A DNA stretch of 64,000 bases from Firmicutes bacterium UBA6806 (lineage in GTDB: Bacteria; Bacillota; Clostridia; Peptostreptococcales; Acidaminobacteraceae): NCBI GenBank assembly GCA_002452745.1, contig DKFC01000071.1, forward strand, positions 1 to 64,000, written 5' to 3'. Shown here one piece after another: positions 19,170-27,079 of the stretch. The position numbers and the translations under genes are program-made. The stretch's first letter is position 1. Each line of letters begins with the position of its first letter. The notes beneath the pieces are model-generated. The model was not told where the DNA came from, searched no databases, and saw only the letters and a program-made list of their open reading frames with translations.

Positions 19170-19919
19170 TTAGAGAATATGCATTTTTTCCTTAAACTTG
19201 GACGTGTTGTTCCGACTGATTGGAATTTGAGTGCCAAATCCTTTAAGCGTCACCATATAAGTATTGTTAAACCAAGGTTCAATGGTGTCTACATAGTCCA
19301 AATTGACAATATAGGCCCTGTGACATCTGAAGAAGTTCCCCTGGAGGATTTCTTCAATTTCTGAAAGGTTCTTCTTGCAAGTGTAGTCCCCTTTTACCGT
19401 GATAAAGTGCGTGGTTCGATCTTCGAACACAATATAGGCGATTTCACTGTATCTAATGGGTTTTAAAACGCCATCCCTGTATAGGGACATGACTTTGAGC
19501 TGTCTCTTAATGGATTGTACAGCGAGTCTTGCCTCTGCATTTTTATCCACGTCTTCATTTGAACTGCTCTCCATTAGTCTTTGAATCGTCTTTTCAAACC
19601 GATCTTCCGAAACGGGTTTTAGCAGATAATCAACTGCATTGACTTCAAAGGCCTTTAGAGCGTACTCATCGTACGCCGTGACAAATATGATCTTTATGGG
19701 CAATTGATTTTTTAAAATGTAATCAGCCACCAAAATGCCCGAAACCTGAGGCATGTTGATGTCCAAAAAAACCACATCATACGCCCCCTTCCCAGCCGCT
19801 CCAATAAAGGATAGACCATCGTTAAAGGTGTCAATCACTTGAAGTTCAGGGTATTTTGAAATCAGATAGACAACTTCGTCCACTGCTGGTATCTCATCGT
19901 CCACAACGGCACATCTCAT
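19170..19919 (-). CDS. LytTR family response regulator
   Basis: 249 residues. A receiver domain (Asp8-Asp9; phospho-acceptor Asp in VVFLDINMP; Lys in YLLKPV) is joined to a C-terminal LytTR DNA-binding domain (about 140-245) with FFRCHRAYIVNLDYVD and FGTQIPISR. ATG with GGAGGG ribosome-binding site. It is placed 16 bp after the LytS-type kinase, its evident partner. Confidence 0.93.
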   Translation of the reverse strand: MRCAVVDDEIPAVDEVVYLISKYPELQVIDTFNDGLSFIGAAGKGAYDVVFLDINMPQVSGILVADYILKNQLPIKIIFVTAYDEYALKAFEVNAVDYLLKPVSEDRFEKTIQRLMESSSNEDVDKNAEARLAVQSIKRQLKVMSLYRDGVLKPIRYSEIAYIVFEDRTTHFITVKGDYTCKKNLSEIEEILQGNFFRCHRAYIVNLDYVDTIEPWFNNTYMVTLKGFGTQIPISRNNTSKFKEKMHIL

Positions 19920-19935
19920 GAAAAAGTCCCTCCGC

Positions 19936-21690
19936 TCACTTTTGTTCTTTAATGGGCAGGAGAACCCTCACACGTGTTCCCGCTCCCGGTTTGCTATCTA
20001 TGATAACTTGGCTTGCTACGCCATAGTGCTTCTCCACACGTTGCATGACGTTTACAAATCCGATGGAATCTGGCAGTTCTCCCGCCATAATGCGTTGAAC
20101 CAAGTCTTCGCTCATACCAATGCCGTCATCTGTCACCTCTATGGATAGGTAACTTCCCCGATTAAGAGGGCATCTATCCAAGAGGCATTCATACTCGCTC
20201 TGTTCAGAAATTTCTGACTCAGAGGGCATCACCACCTTAAGCGACACTTTGATAAGGCCTCCCTGTGGTTTTTGCAAGATGCCATGAAGTACTGCGTTTT
20301 CAACAATTGGCTGGATCAGCAACGGCAAAATCAGCGTGGATTGATCCACGTCAACTTCATATTGAATTTTGACTTTATCGCCAAATCTAGCCCTGCTGAC
20401 ACTGATGTATTTGTCCACATGAACCAATTCATCTCGAATGGCAATTTCATCTTTTAACGACTGCATGTTTTTCCTAAAAAACTCACTTAAGTCCAGTAGC
20501 ACTTCCCTTGCCTTTTGGGGATCAGTCCGTATGAGCGAAATCACCACATTGAGACTGTTGAATAGGAAGTGAGGGTTTATCTGTGCCTGCAATGCTTTTA
20601 TTTCCGCATTGAGCGCCAATTTAGACTTTCGTTCGAGGTCAGAAATTCTAAGCTGTGTTGACAGTAAATTCGAAAGCCCCTTGGCAATTTCAATATCCAA
20701 GTCGCTGATGATGTCATGCGTTCTGTAGAATTTCAAAGTTCCTTTGATAACATCGCCTTCCCAAATTGGAACGATTACGGCCGAATTTAAATGGCACTTT
20801 TCCATAGGACAGCCAATGGCATCCTTGTTCATGGCCACGCGAACTTCCCCCGATTTTAAGACAATTTTAGTGATTTGGGTCATAATAGACATGCCAGCTT
20901 GATGATGATCGCTTTCAGCTCCAACATGGGCCAGTATTTCATTGGTGTTGGTAATGGCCACTGCATCAAAGTCCGTGGCACTGAGTATTTGGTTTGCCGT
21001 CATCAGAGCACTGCTTCTGTCGAGTCCATCTCGCAGTGACTGCGTGGTTTTATCGGCAAGCAAGAGTGCCTGTCTGGCTCTATACTTTGCTTGTATCCCG
21101 CTAAGGGATTGAATGTTGCTGATAATGCTCACAAACAGAGCTATCCCCACAGAGTTGACCAGTATCATGGGAAAGCTAATCACTCGGATCAGTTCCAAAG
21201 TATCATCTAATGGCCTTGCCACAATCAACAAAATGAGCATCTGCATGCTCTCAAGCAACACCCCCGCAATCAGAGCGAAGGGAATCCTCTGTTGTGATGC
21301 CTTGAAGCGCTTGCTCAAAAGCCCTGATATAATCCCCTCCGCAGTGGTGGAGATACCACAGGCCAACGCCGTGAATCCTCCAATATCAATGAGAAAGCGA
21401 TGTCCCCCTGACAGGATTCCAGCGATGATGCCCACCATTGGCCCACCTAGAAGTCCACCCACTGCCACTCCAATCACCCGTGTATTGACAATCGACCCCT
21501 GATAGTGGATGCCAGAATACGTTCCAAGTATACTGAGCAATGCAAATATTATGCCCATGGTTATCTTCTCAGCGACGTTTGTATCTCTTTTTTCAATGAT
21601 GTTCTTAAACGCCCTCGTTCTCGAAAACACAAGGCCAATCATGATTATTAACCCCACCCGATAGGTGAGTTCCATCAATAAATCCAGCAT
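19936..21690 (-). CDS. LytS/BtsS-type sensor histidine kinase
   Basis: About 584 residues from the ATG at 21690, which has GGAGGGG close upstream. Five or six membrane helices form a 5TM-LYT sensor (about 1-200, with GGLLGGPMVGIIAG). A GAF domain (about 215-350) follows, then a His-kinase domain with INPHFLFNSLNVVISLIRTD and an ATPase with QPIVENAVLHGI and DDGIGM. This family includes pyruvate and cell-wall or murein-associated sensors; the signal here is unknown. It is operonic with the LytTR regulator. Confidence 0.92.
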   Translation of the reverse strand: MLDLLMELTYRVGLIIMIGLVFSRTRAFKNIIEKRDTNVAEKITMGIIFALLSILGTYSGIHYQGSIVNTRVIGVAVGGLLGGPMVGIIAGILSGGHRFLIDIGGFTALACGISTTAEGIISGLLSKRFKASQQRIPFALIAGVLLESMQMLILLIVARPLDDTLELIRVISFPMILVNSVGIALFVSIISNIQSLSGIQAKYRARQALLLADKTTQSLRDGLDRSSALMTANQILSATDFDAVAITNTNEILAHVGAESDHHQAGMSIMTQITKIVLKSGEVRVAMNKDAIGCPMEKCHLNSAVIVPIWEGDVIKGTLKFYRTHDIISDLDIEIAKGLSNLLSTQLRISDLERKSKLALNAEIKALQAQINPHFLFNSLNVVISLIRTDPQKAREVLLDLSEFFRKNMQSLKDEIAIRDELVHVDKYISVSRARFGDKVKIQYEVDVDQSTLILPLLIQPIVENAVLHGILQKPQGGLIKVSLKVVMPSESEISEQSEYECLLDRCPLNRGSYLSIEVTDDGIGMSEDLVQRIMAGELPDSIGFVNVMQRVEKHYGVASQVIIDSKPGAGTRVRVLLPIKEQK

Positions 21691-21764
21691 TCTCCCCTCC
21701 ACTGATCGTGCCCAAATACAACCCTCTGTTCAATCGGAATCCTCTATTCAGGCCATCTCCTCAA

Positions 21765-23405
21765 CTATCCAAGGCTATTTCTGAAAATCTTGTACACCTT
21801 TAGCGCTGTTTGAATGGCATATCGGTCTTCTTCCTTCTCAATGTCCATGCCGATAATTTCTTGAATCCGGCTCAATCTGTATAAAATCGTGTTGTAATGT
21901 GTGAAAAGAGACTCGGACATTCGCTTTAGGTTTCCATTGCACTGAAAATACACTTCCAGCGTTTTTACAAGCTCCGTATCCTTCCTGAGATCATAAGCCA
22001 CAAGTGGTTCCAAGGTGTCTTTATAAAATATCTCAAGTTCTGATTTGAGTGATGTTTGAGAGAGAATTTTATAGATGCCCATTTCTTCAAAGTACACGAC
22101 GTCTTCCTCTAAGTAAAAAGAGGCCCCCTCCAGTGCTTTAATGGCATCTTCAAGGCTCTTCCTTACATTTGAAAGTCCCTTGTAAATTCTACCAGCGCCG
22201 ATCTTGGTCTGATGCTTCTTCATCTTTGACTTTAATATTTCATAAATATACTTGGTATACCGCTTGACCACCGAAATAGTCTCACCCTCCTTGAGCATTA
22301 CCAAAATATAGATGTGATCGCTCTTATTTAAAATCATATAGGCACGTCCCATGTCTTTGCAGATGAGCTCAATTAGATAAGCCGCTTTTAGCGACCTCTC
22401 CGCATCGTCAACTGCCGCCTTGCTCACCACGTCAATGGCGAGGATGATAAAATTGGCACTGTCTGAAAATCTAAAGTTTCCAGCACGCTCTATGGCCTTA
22501 TGCCTGCGAATGTCGTCATAGGATATCAGGTCATCAAAGAATTCGATTTTGTACTTGTTCTCAACTTCTTGAACTGATATTTTCTTCAGAAATTCCAGCG
22601 CAATGATGTTGGATGCCGCTTCAAGCCCCAGTTTATCATAATTGGAGATGGGGCGTTCTTTTCCGTATGTCACCAGATGCCCATAGACTTGATTTTTGAC
22701 GAATATTGGAATGATGAGACGCTCAATTTCCTGTTCCTTATAGGCAATTGTATCCCAGATGACTTTGGTGCTCTTGCCCTCCAGCTGAATCCCCTCGATG
22801 TTCTCGTATAGAAGAGCATAGTCGTTTTCAAAGGCACTCTTTAGAAAATACGTGTCTTCAAAATAGTAGTCTCTAACAAAGACAGGTGAGGAAATGGTCT
22901 TGTGGATGCTCTTGAGCACATCTTCTACATTGCCACCGCTCACCACGACGTTCATGGTGTCTTTGTGAAGGTTTTCCACTCGCTGGAGCACATTTGTCTG
23001 CTTCTTGAACATCAGGTTATAAGTGGCCGAAAATATCTCAGTGAAAGAGACGTGATAATCCAAGTCCACGACGGGAAGGCTCAGTTCATTACAGACTTCA
23101 ATCACTTCTGTATCTAAGGACTCAATGTAGGGTGTAATTTTTATAAACACGGCACTGACATGTTTGCCCGCTATTTCTCTAAAGAGATCCACCTGTTCTT
23201 GGATGCTGAGTTTTTCAAATATCTGTCCCGTAGTCAACACAATTTGACCATCCTCGCTAATCCAATTCAAGATTTCACGATCGAGCATGACGTTAACCGA
23301 ACTCACCGGCTTGTTAATGGACTCCATTGACGTGATAACTGTCGAAGTCTTAAACAACTCAAGTGCAAGAACTTCCCCTAGAAGTACCGTTGATTCATTA
23401 TTCAA
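21765..23405 (-). CDS. PucR family transcriptional regulator
   Basis: About 546 residues. An N-terminal PucR domain (about 10-130), a central GGDEF-like region, and a C-terminal helix-turn-helix (SLFTHYNTILYRLSRIQEIIG, near residue 510) define the family. Members usually govern purine or amino-acid catabolism and respond to a pathway metabolite. I prefer the TTG at 23405, seven bases after a run of six G, over the TTG at 23420. It lies between the LytS/LytTR unit and the BCCT transporter, so control of nearby catabolic genes is possible but unproven. Confidence 0.87.
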   Translation of the reverse strand: MNNESTVLLGEVLALELFKTSTVITSMESINKPVSSVNVMLDREILNWISEDGQIVLTTGQIFEKLSIQEQVDLFREIAGKHVSAVFIKITPYIESLDTEVIEVCNELSLPVVDLDYHVSFTEIFSATYNLMFKKQTNVLQRVENLHKDTMNVVVSGGNVEDVLKSIHKTISSPVFVRDYYFEDTYFLKSAFENDYALLYENIEGIQLEGKSTKVIWDTIAYKEQEIERLIIPIFVKNQVYGHLVTYGKERPISNYDKLGLEAASNIIALEFLKKISVQEVENKYKIEFFDDLISYDDIRRHKAIERAGNFRFSDSANFIILAIDVVSKAAVDDAERSLKAAYLIELICKDMGRAYMILNKSDHIYILVMLKEGETISVVKRYTKYIYEILKSKMKKHQTKIGAGRIYKGLSNVRKSLEDAIKALEGASFYLEEDVVYFEEMGIYKILSQTSLKSELEIFYKDTLEPLVAYDLRKDTELVKTLEVYFQCNGNLKRMSESLFTHYNTILYRLSRIQEIIGMDIEKEEDRYAIQTALKVYKIFRNSLG

Positions 23406-23487
23406 AACATATCCCCCCAAAATTTAATCTAATGCCATAAATACATGCATGTGGATTCTCCCCCTGTTGATTGACCGTCATGCAGTT

Positions 23488-23500
23488 TTACATTATGTAA
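23488..23500. promoter_or_regulatory. perfect palindrome TTACAT-T-ATGTAA upstream of pucR-like gene
   Basis: A 6-1-6 perfect inverted repeat, about 85 bp upstream of the PucR-type start and embedded in an AT-rich, promoter-like region. It is a plausible operator, perhaps autoregulatory. No database motif was checked. Confidence 0.4.
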
Positions 23501-23661
23501 TTTTCACAATTTAATTATATCAAAACACTATATTTATACAACCGATATTTTTTTCGTTGTGCTCTTTATACAATCCGAACCCATCTGACATCAGGTCGTT
23601 TCCCTTTTGGCGAATTGTCTTCGCAAAGACCATGCTGGATGGATGCGCACACACTATAACA

Positions 23662-23692
23662 AAACGGTATCGTAGGGTCTACGATACCGTTT
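23662..23692 (-). terminator. terminator of the BCCT transporter gene
   Basis: A perfect 14-bp stem AAACGGTATCGTAG with its complement and a 3-nt loop. On the minus strand it continues as TTTTGTTA. It lies 42 bp past the BCCT stop codon. Confidence 0.82.
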
Positions 23693-23733
23693 CATTAAAA
23701 CTGCTAAGGTCAAGCCTTATGAGTGAGAGTTTC

Positions 23734-25329
23734 CTAACTTGCTTTTTGATTTTCAGCTTCTTGACTATCTTTTTCTTCAAGTTCAAAGTAAGTCTTGTCG
23801 TACTTTTCTTGTTTTACGATCATATAGACACTTCCGAATGCCATGGCAATCATGATGAAGAGGATCGGGAACCCAGCCACTGTGGATATCTGTTTTGTTG
23901 CATCAATACCACTTATTTTACCGCCCGCAGACAGCAGGTTGATGATTGCAAGCGATGACATGACAACACCCCAGAAGATTTTTATCTTGCCAGAAGGTTC
24001 CATATCGGCATTGTTATAAGCACTTGTCGATAAAGACGAAATGGTCGATGTCATGGAGTCTGCCATGGTGACAATCGAAACAAAGATAACCACTAGATAA
24101 ATAGCACTTGTCAAACCGGAAAGCGGGAAATTTTGAAGGAACGAGAAGACGGCAACCTCATTGCCACCTGCTTGCATAGCCTCAAATATGCCAGCTCCGT
24201 TGAGTTGAAGGTTGATAGCTGCGCCGCCAAATACTGCAAACCAAAGCATGCCGAATATTGCTGGAATGATAAATGCAACCATCATAAATTGTTTAATCGT
24301 CCGCCCCTTTGAAACCCTTGCAAAAAACATACCTGTGAGCGGTGCATAGGCAATCCAGATTGCCCAGTAGTAAATTGGCCACCATCTCGGCCAAGGTGAT
24401 CCATCAACCGGACTTAGATAAAGCGTTCTTTCAAAGAAATTTTGAATAAAGTGACCTGTTGATTGCGTTCCTAAATTTAAGATAAAACCAGTTGGTCCAA
24501 AGACGAAGACCAGTATCAACATGACGATGAATGTCTTGGCGTTCTTATCTGAAAGCCACTTGATTCCCCTTTGAAGACCTGTGTAACTGGATACGATATA
24601 AGTGATGACAATTGCCGCTACGATGCCGATCCAAAGCACTTTACCAGTTTCAACACCTGTCAATATATGAAGTCCACTGCCAATCTGCATGGTTCCAACG
24701 CCTAGAACCGCAGCAACACCACCTGCAATGGCAAATAGACACACGTTGTCAACAACAGCGCCAACCCAGCCATTTATTTTGTCTCCGAAAAACGGATAGA
24801 GCATGGAACTTGTTTGAAATGGCAGCTTTACGTTGTAGACAGCGTATGCAATCCCAACGCCGCATATACCGTACATTGCATATGGCAGGAAAGTCCAGTG
24901 AATATATGTCTGTGTCATTGAAAACATTGCCGCCGCTTCGCTCCCCGGTGTAAGCCCCAATGCTTCTGGAGGTGCAAACATATGTGTAAGCGGCTCAACA
25001 ACTCCCCAAAAGAGAATCCCAGTACCGATACCCGCACAAAGACAAATGGCGAACCAGTTCCAATAACTCAACTCTGGTTCTGCATCTTTGCCGCCAAATT
25101 TGATATTTCCGTATTTGGAGAATGCCAAATACAAACACATGAAGAAGAACAAAACTGAAGAAATTTGGAATAGCCATCCGAATTTTTCAAAAGCAAACCC
25201 CGCAATGGCATTCAATGCGTTGAAAAATGCTTCCGGCGCTACAATACCCACCACAATTGAGAAAAGAAAAAGTGCAGACATGGGAATAAAAATTGAGTAA
25301 CGCAACGTCGCTTTTTCGACTTTTTTCAT
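23734..25329 (-). CDS. BCCT family (betaine/carnitine/choline-type) transporter
   Basis: 531 residues with twelve predicted membrane helices. The N-terminal region has WNWFAICLCAGIGTGILFWG and EPLTHMFAPP, and the middle has the aromatic-rich helix WPIYYWAIWIAYAPLTGMF, the family hallmark that binds a trimethylammonium group. BCCT carriers move betaine, carnitine or choline by sodium or proton symport or by antiport. The gene is 224 bp downstream of the ergothionase-like gene and has its own candidate promoter with the shared direct repeat. A betaine substrate matches that enzyme: ergothioneine is a trimethyl betaine. Substrate is inferred. GGGGG ribosome-binding site. Confidence 0.93.
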   Translation of the reverse strand: MKKVEKATLRYSIFIPMSALFLFSIVVGIVAPEAFFNALNAIAGFAFEKFGWLFQISSVLFFFMCLYLAFSKYGNIKFGGKDAEPELSYWNWFAICLCAGIGTGILFWGVVEPLTHMFAPPEALGLTPGSEAAAMFSMTQTYIHWTFLPYAMYGICGVGIAYAVYNVKLPFQTSSMLYPFFGDKINGWVGAVVDNVCLFAIAGGVAAVLGVGTMQIGSGLHILTGVETGKVLWIGIVAAIVITYIVSSYTGLQRGIKWLSDKNAKTFIVMLILVFVFGPTGFILNLGTQSTGHFIQNFFERTLYLSPVDGSPWPRWWPIYYWAIWIAYAPLTGMFFARVSKGRTIKQFMMVAFIIPAIFGMLWFAVFGGAAINLQLNGAGIFEAMQAGGNEVAVFSFLQNFPLSGLTSAIYLVVIFVSIVTMADSMTSTISSLSTSAYNNADMEPSGKIKIFWGVVMSSLAIINLLSAGGKISGIDATKQISTVAGFPILFIMIAMAFGSVYMIVKQEKYDKTYFELEEKDSQEAENQKAS

Positions 25330-25379
25330 AAATATTTCCCCCTTTAATTTATTTCGGATATCGGCGATTTTTCCTTTTA

Positions 25380-25416
25380 TGGCATCTCCTCAGCCTGACA
25401 ACAACAGAAGATGCCA
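25380..25416 (-). other. hairpin in the leader of the BCCT transporter mRNA
   Basis: TGGCATCT and AGATGCCA form a perfect 8-bp stem around a 21-nt loop, within the roughly 145-nt leader predicted from the upstream promoter. No T-run follows, so it is not a simple terminator. I do not recognise it as a known riboswitch class. Confidence 0.4.
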
Positions 25417-25479
25417 ATGGAATGAATAATTAATATGGATTATGACGGTACCCCATTAGACTTCGCCTTACCCCAGCCC

Positions 25480-25513
25480 AGTCTATCAAATCAACCGTCA
25501 ACAAACCGCCAAA
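25480..25513 (-). promoter_or_regulatory. candidate SARP-type promoter of the BCCT gene with 11-bp direct repeat
   Basis: On the minus strand TTTGGCG (25507-25513), 4-bp spacer GTTT, GTTGACG (25496-25502), then 10 bp and TAGACT (25480-25485). The same layout occurs at 30798-30831 and 34022-34055. The second heptamer takes the -35 position, but its distance to the -10 is short, as in activator-dependent promoters of OmpR-fold SARP regulators. Confidence 0.62.
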
Positions 25514-25553
25514 TAATTATCAAAATAGTCGCAATATTTAATCTATGGTCTAT

Positions 25554-27062
25554 CTAAAGAATTTCTCCTACAAATTTTTTGGATTTAAAGAGTTCGTACC
25601 CCGACTTGATATCTGGTGTAAACGGTCTGTCTTTGTCCACAAATGGAATCACTTCCCTGATTTTGTGATAGAGTTTAGTCGTCTCCACACCCAGCTCAAT
25701 CCCCTCTCTCAAGTCGATTGCCTGGACGGCATGCATGGCCTCAAGACCAAAAATATAGTAGAGATTGTCTAGGATTTTTTCAAGTCGTCTCACCACATAA
25801 GGTGCATCATAAGCGGTGTCTTCAATATCTCCCGCCACTGAAAACCGATCCATCGAAGTGGGATTTGCCAGATGTCTAATTTCTGTATCCAGAGATGTAA
25901 ATGGCTTTTGGATGGTTTGATATGCCTGTATTTCACCTTCGTTTGGCGATAAGAATCTAGGAAGGCCTGTAAAAACTGGTGTCGATAGTTTGATGGTTCT
26001 CAAGCAAGATGCCTTGGAGACGTGACTGAGTGAAATGGCCAACATTTCAAGGCCCATGGCCACAGTGGGAATCTCAAAGTTTTGACAAGAGACGATTTTT
26101 TCATCTTCCAAGAGTACGCAGGGATTGTCCTCAGTGGTGTTTAAGTGAATTTCCATATATCTTTCCACGTATTCCAGGGCATCCAGCACAGAGCCATGCA
26201 GTGCGCAGACATCTCTATAAGACAGGGGGTCTTGAAGTGTCTTGGTGATGTCCTTTTTGCCCAGATAACTACCCGACAGATAGGCTCTGATGTCCTTGGC
26301 ACATTGAATCTGCCCCGGCATTTTTCTCACTTCATTGACCCGGGAATTAAGCGGCGTGATATTTCCGTTCAATCCTTCCAGCGAAAGCGCATAGAGCTTA
26401 TTGCCCGCCTCAATCAAGTCGCGTATGTCCTTTAGTACAAGAGCACCCTTTCCCATGGAAAGACCACTTGAAGAAACAATTGCAAGCCCATCTTTTGGCC
26501 CAAGTGTCACTGGAAAAAGTCCCTCGGCTGCAAGAGCTTGTTTGGCTGGCACTCGCTGCCCTTTATAGTAAACATCACCTTCCCCCATAACTGCCAATCC
26601 AAGGTGAGACATACAGGCAATATCTCCTTGCCCAACAGAACCCCTCTCTGGCATAACCGGATGAATCCCCCTGTTTAAAAAATCTGCATATCGAATGACG
26701 ACTTCAGGCTGAACACCGGTTCTACAAGCCAGAAAAGTCCCAAGTCTGCCCAAGATAGCCGCTCTTACGGTTTCTTCCGATGCCTCTGGGTCAACAGCGA
26801 CACAGTGTGCGTAAATGAGGTTTCTATTGTAATCCTCAAAGTATTTGCCAAAGACTCTCTTGTCTTTATTCCAGCCAACGCCCACTGTAAATCCGTAAAT
26901 TGGAATGCCCCTATCGGCCAAATCAAAGACGAGTTTTCTCGTTGCTACAAGTTTTTCCATGATATCAGGATGAATCTCTATTTTAACACCTTCTCTGACA
27001 ATTTGATTGAAGACATCAATTGTGAGATTCTCTCCATTTAGTACAACTGTTTCATTCATCAT
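25554..27062 (-). CDS. MIO-less aromatic amino acid lyase homologue, probable ergothionase (trimethylamine lyase)
   Basis: 502 residues of the HAL/PAL/TAL lyase fold. It keeps the catalytic-loop tyrosine (IYGFTVGVG, Tyr56) and the C-terminal LANPTSMDR and GDIEDTA stretch with Glu414. Where active ammonia-lyases have GSVGASGDL, it reads GSVGQGDI (141-148), one residue shorter and without the Ala-Ser-Gly that cyclises to MIO. Ergothionase, which removes trimethylamine from ergothioneine to give thiourocanate, is an MIO-free member of this family. From memory it uses a Lys/Glu pair about 27 residues apart; Lys386 and Glu414 are candidates. Start is ATGATG after GGGGGG (27062 or 27059); the longer in-frame extension runs into the preceding gene. 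Follows the molybdenum hydroxylase by 18 bp. Not a normal HutH. Confidence 0.8.
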   Translation of the reverse strand: MMNETVVLNGENLTIDVFNQIVREGVKIEIHPDIMEKLVATRKLVFDLADRGIPIYGFTVGVGWNKDKRVFGKYFEDYNRNLIYAHCVAVDPEASEETVRAAILGRLGTFLACRTGVQPEVVIRYADFLNRGIHPVMPERGSVGQGDIACMSHLGLAVMGEGDVYYKGQRVPAKQALAAEGLFPVTLGPKDGLAIVSSSGLSMGKGALVLKDIRDLIEAGNKLYALSLEGLNGNITPLNSRVNEVRKMPGQIQCAKDIRAYLSGSYLGKKDITKTLQDPLSYRDVCALHGSVLDALEYVERYMEIHLNTTEDNPCVLLEDEKIVSCQNFEIPTVAMGLEMLAISLSHVSKASCLRTIKLSTPVFTGLPRFLSPNEGEIQAYQTIQKPFTSLDTEIRHLANPTSMDRFSVAGDIEDTAYDAPYVVRRLEKILDNLYYIFGLEAMHAVQAIDLREGIELGVETTKLYHKIREVIPFVDKDRPFTPDIKSGYELFKSKKFVGEIL

Positions 27063-27079
27063 TTTCCCCCCTTGTGTTT

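Noticed and set aside
25554..27062. Calling this gene hutH (histidine ammonia-lyase)
   Set aside because: The MIO-forming Ala-Ser-Gly is absent, no other hut genes are nearby, and the surrounding genes point to a trimethylammonium substrate.
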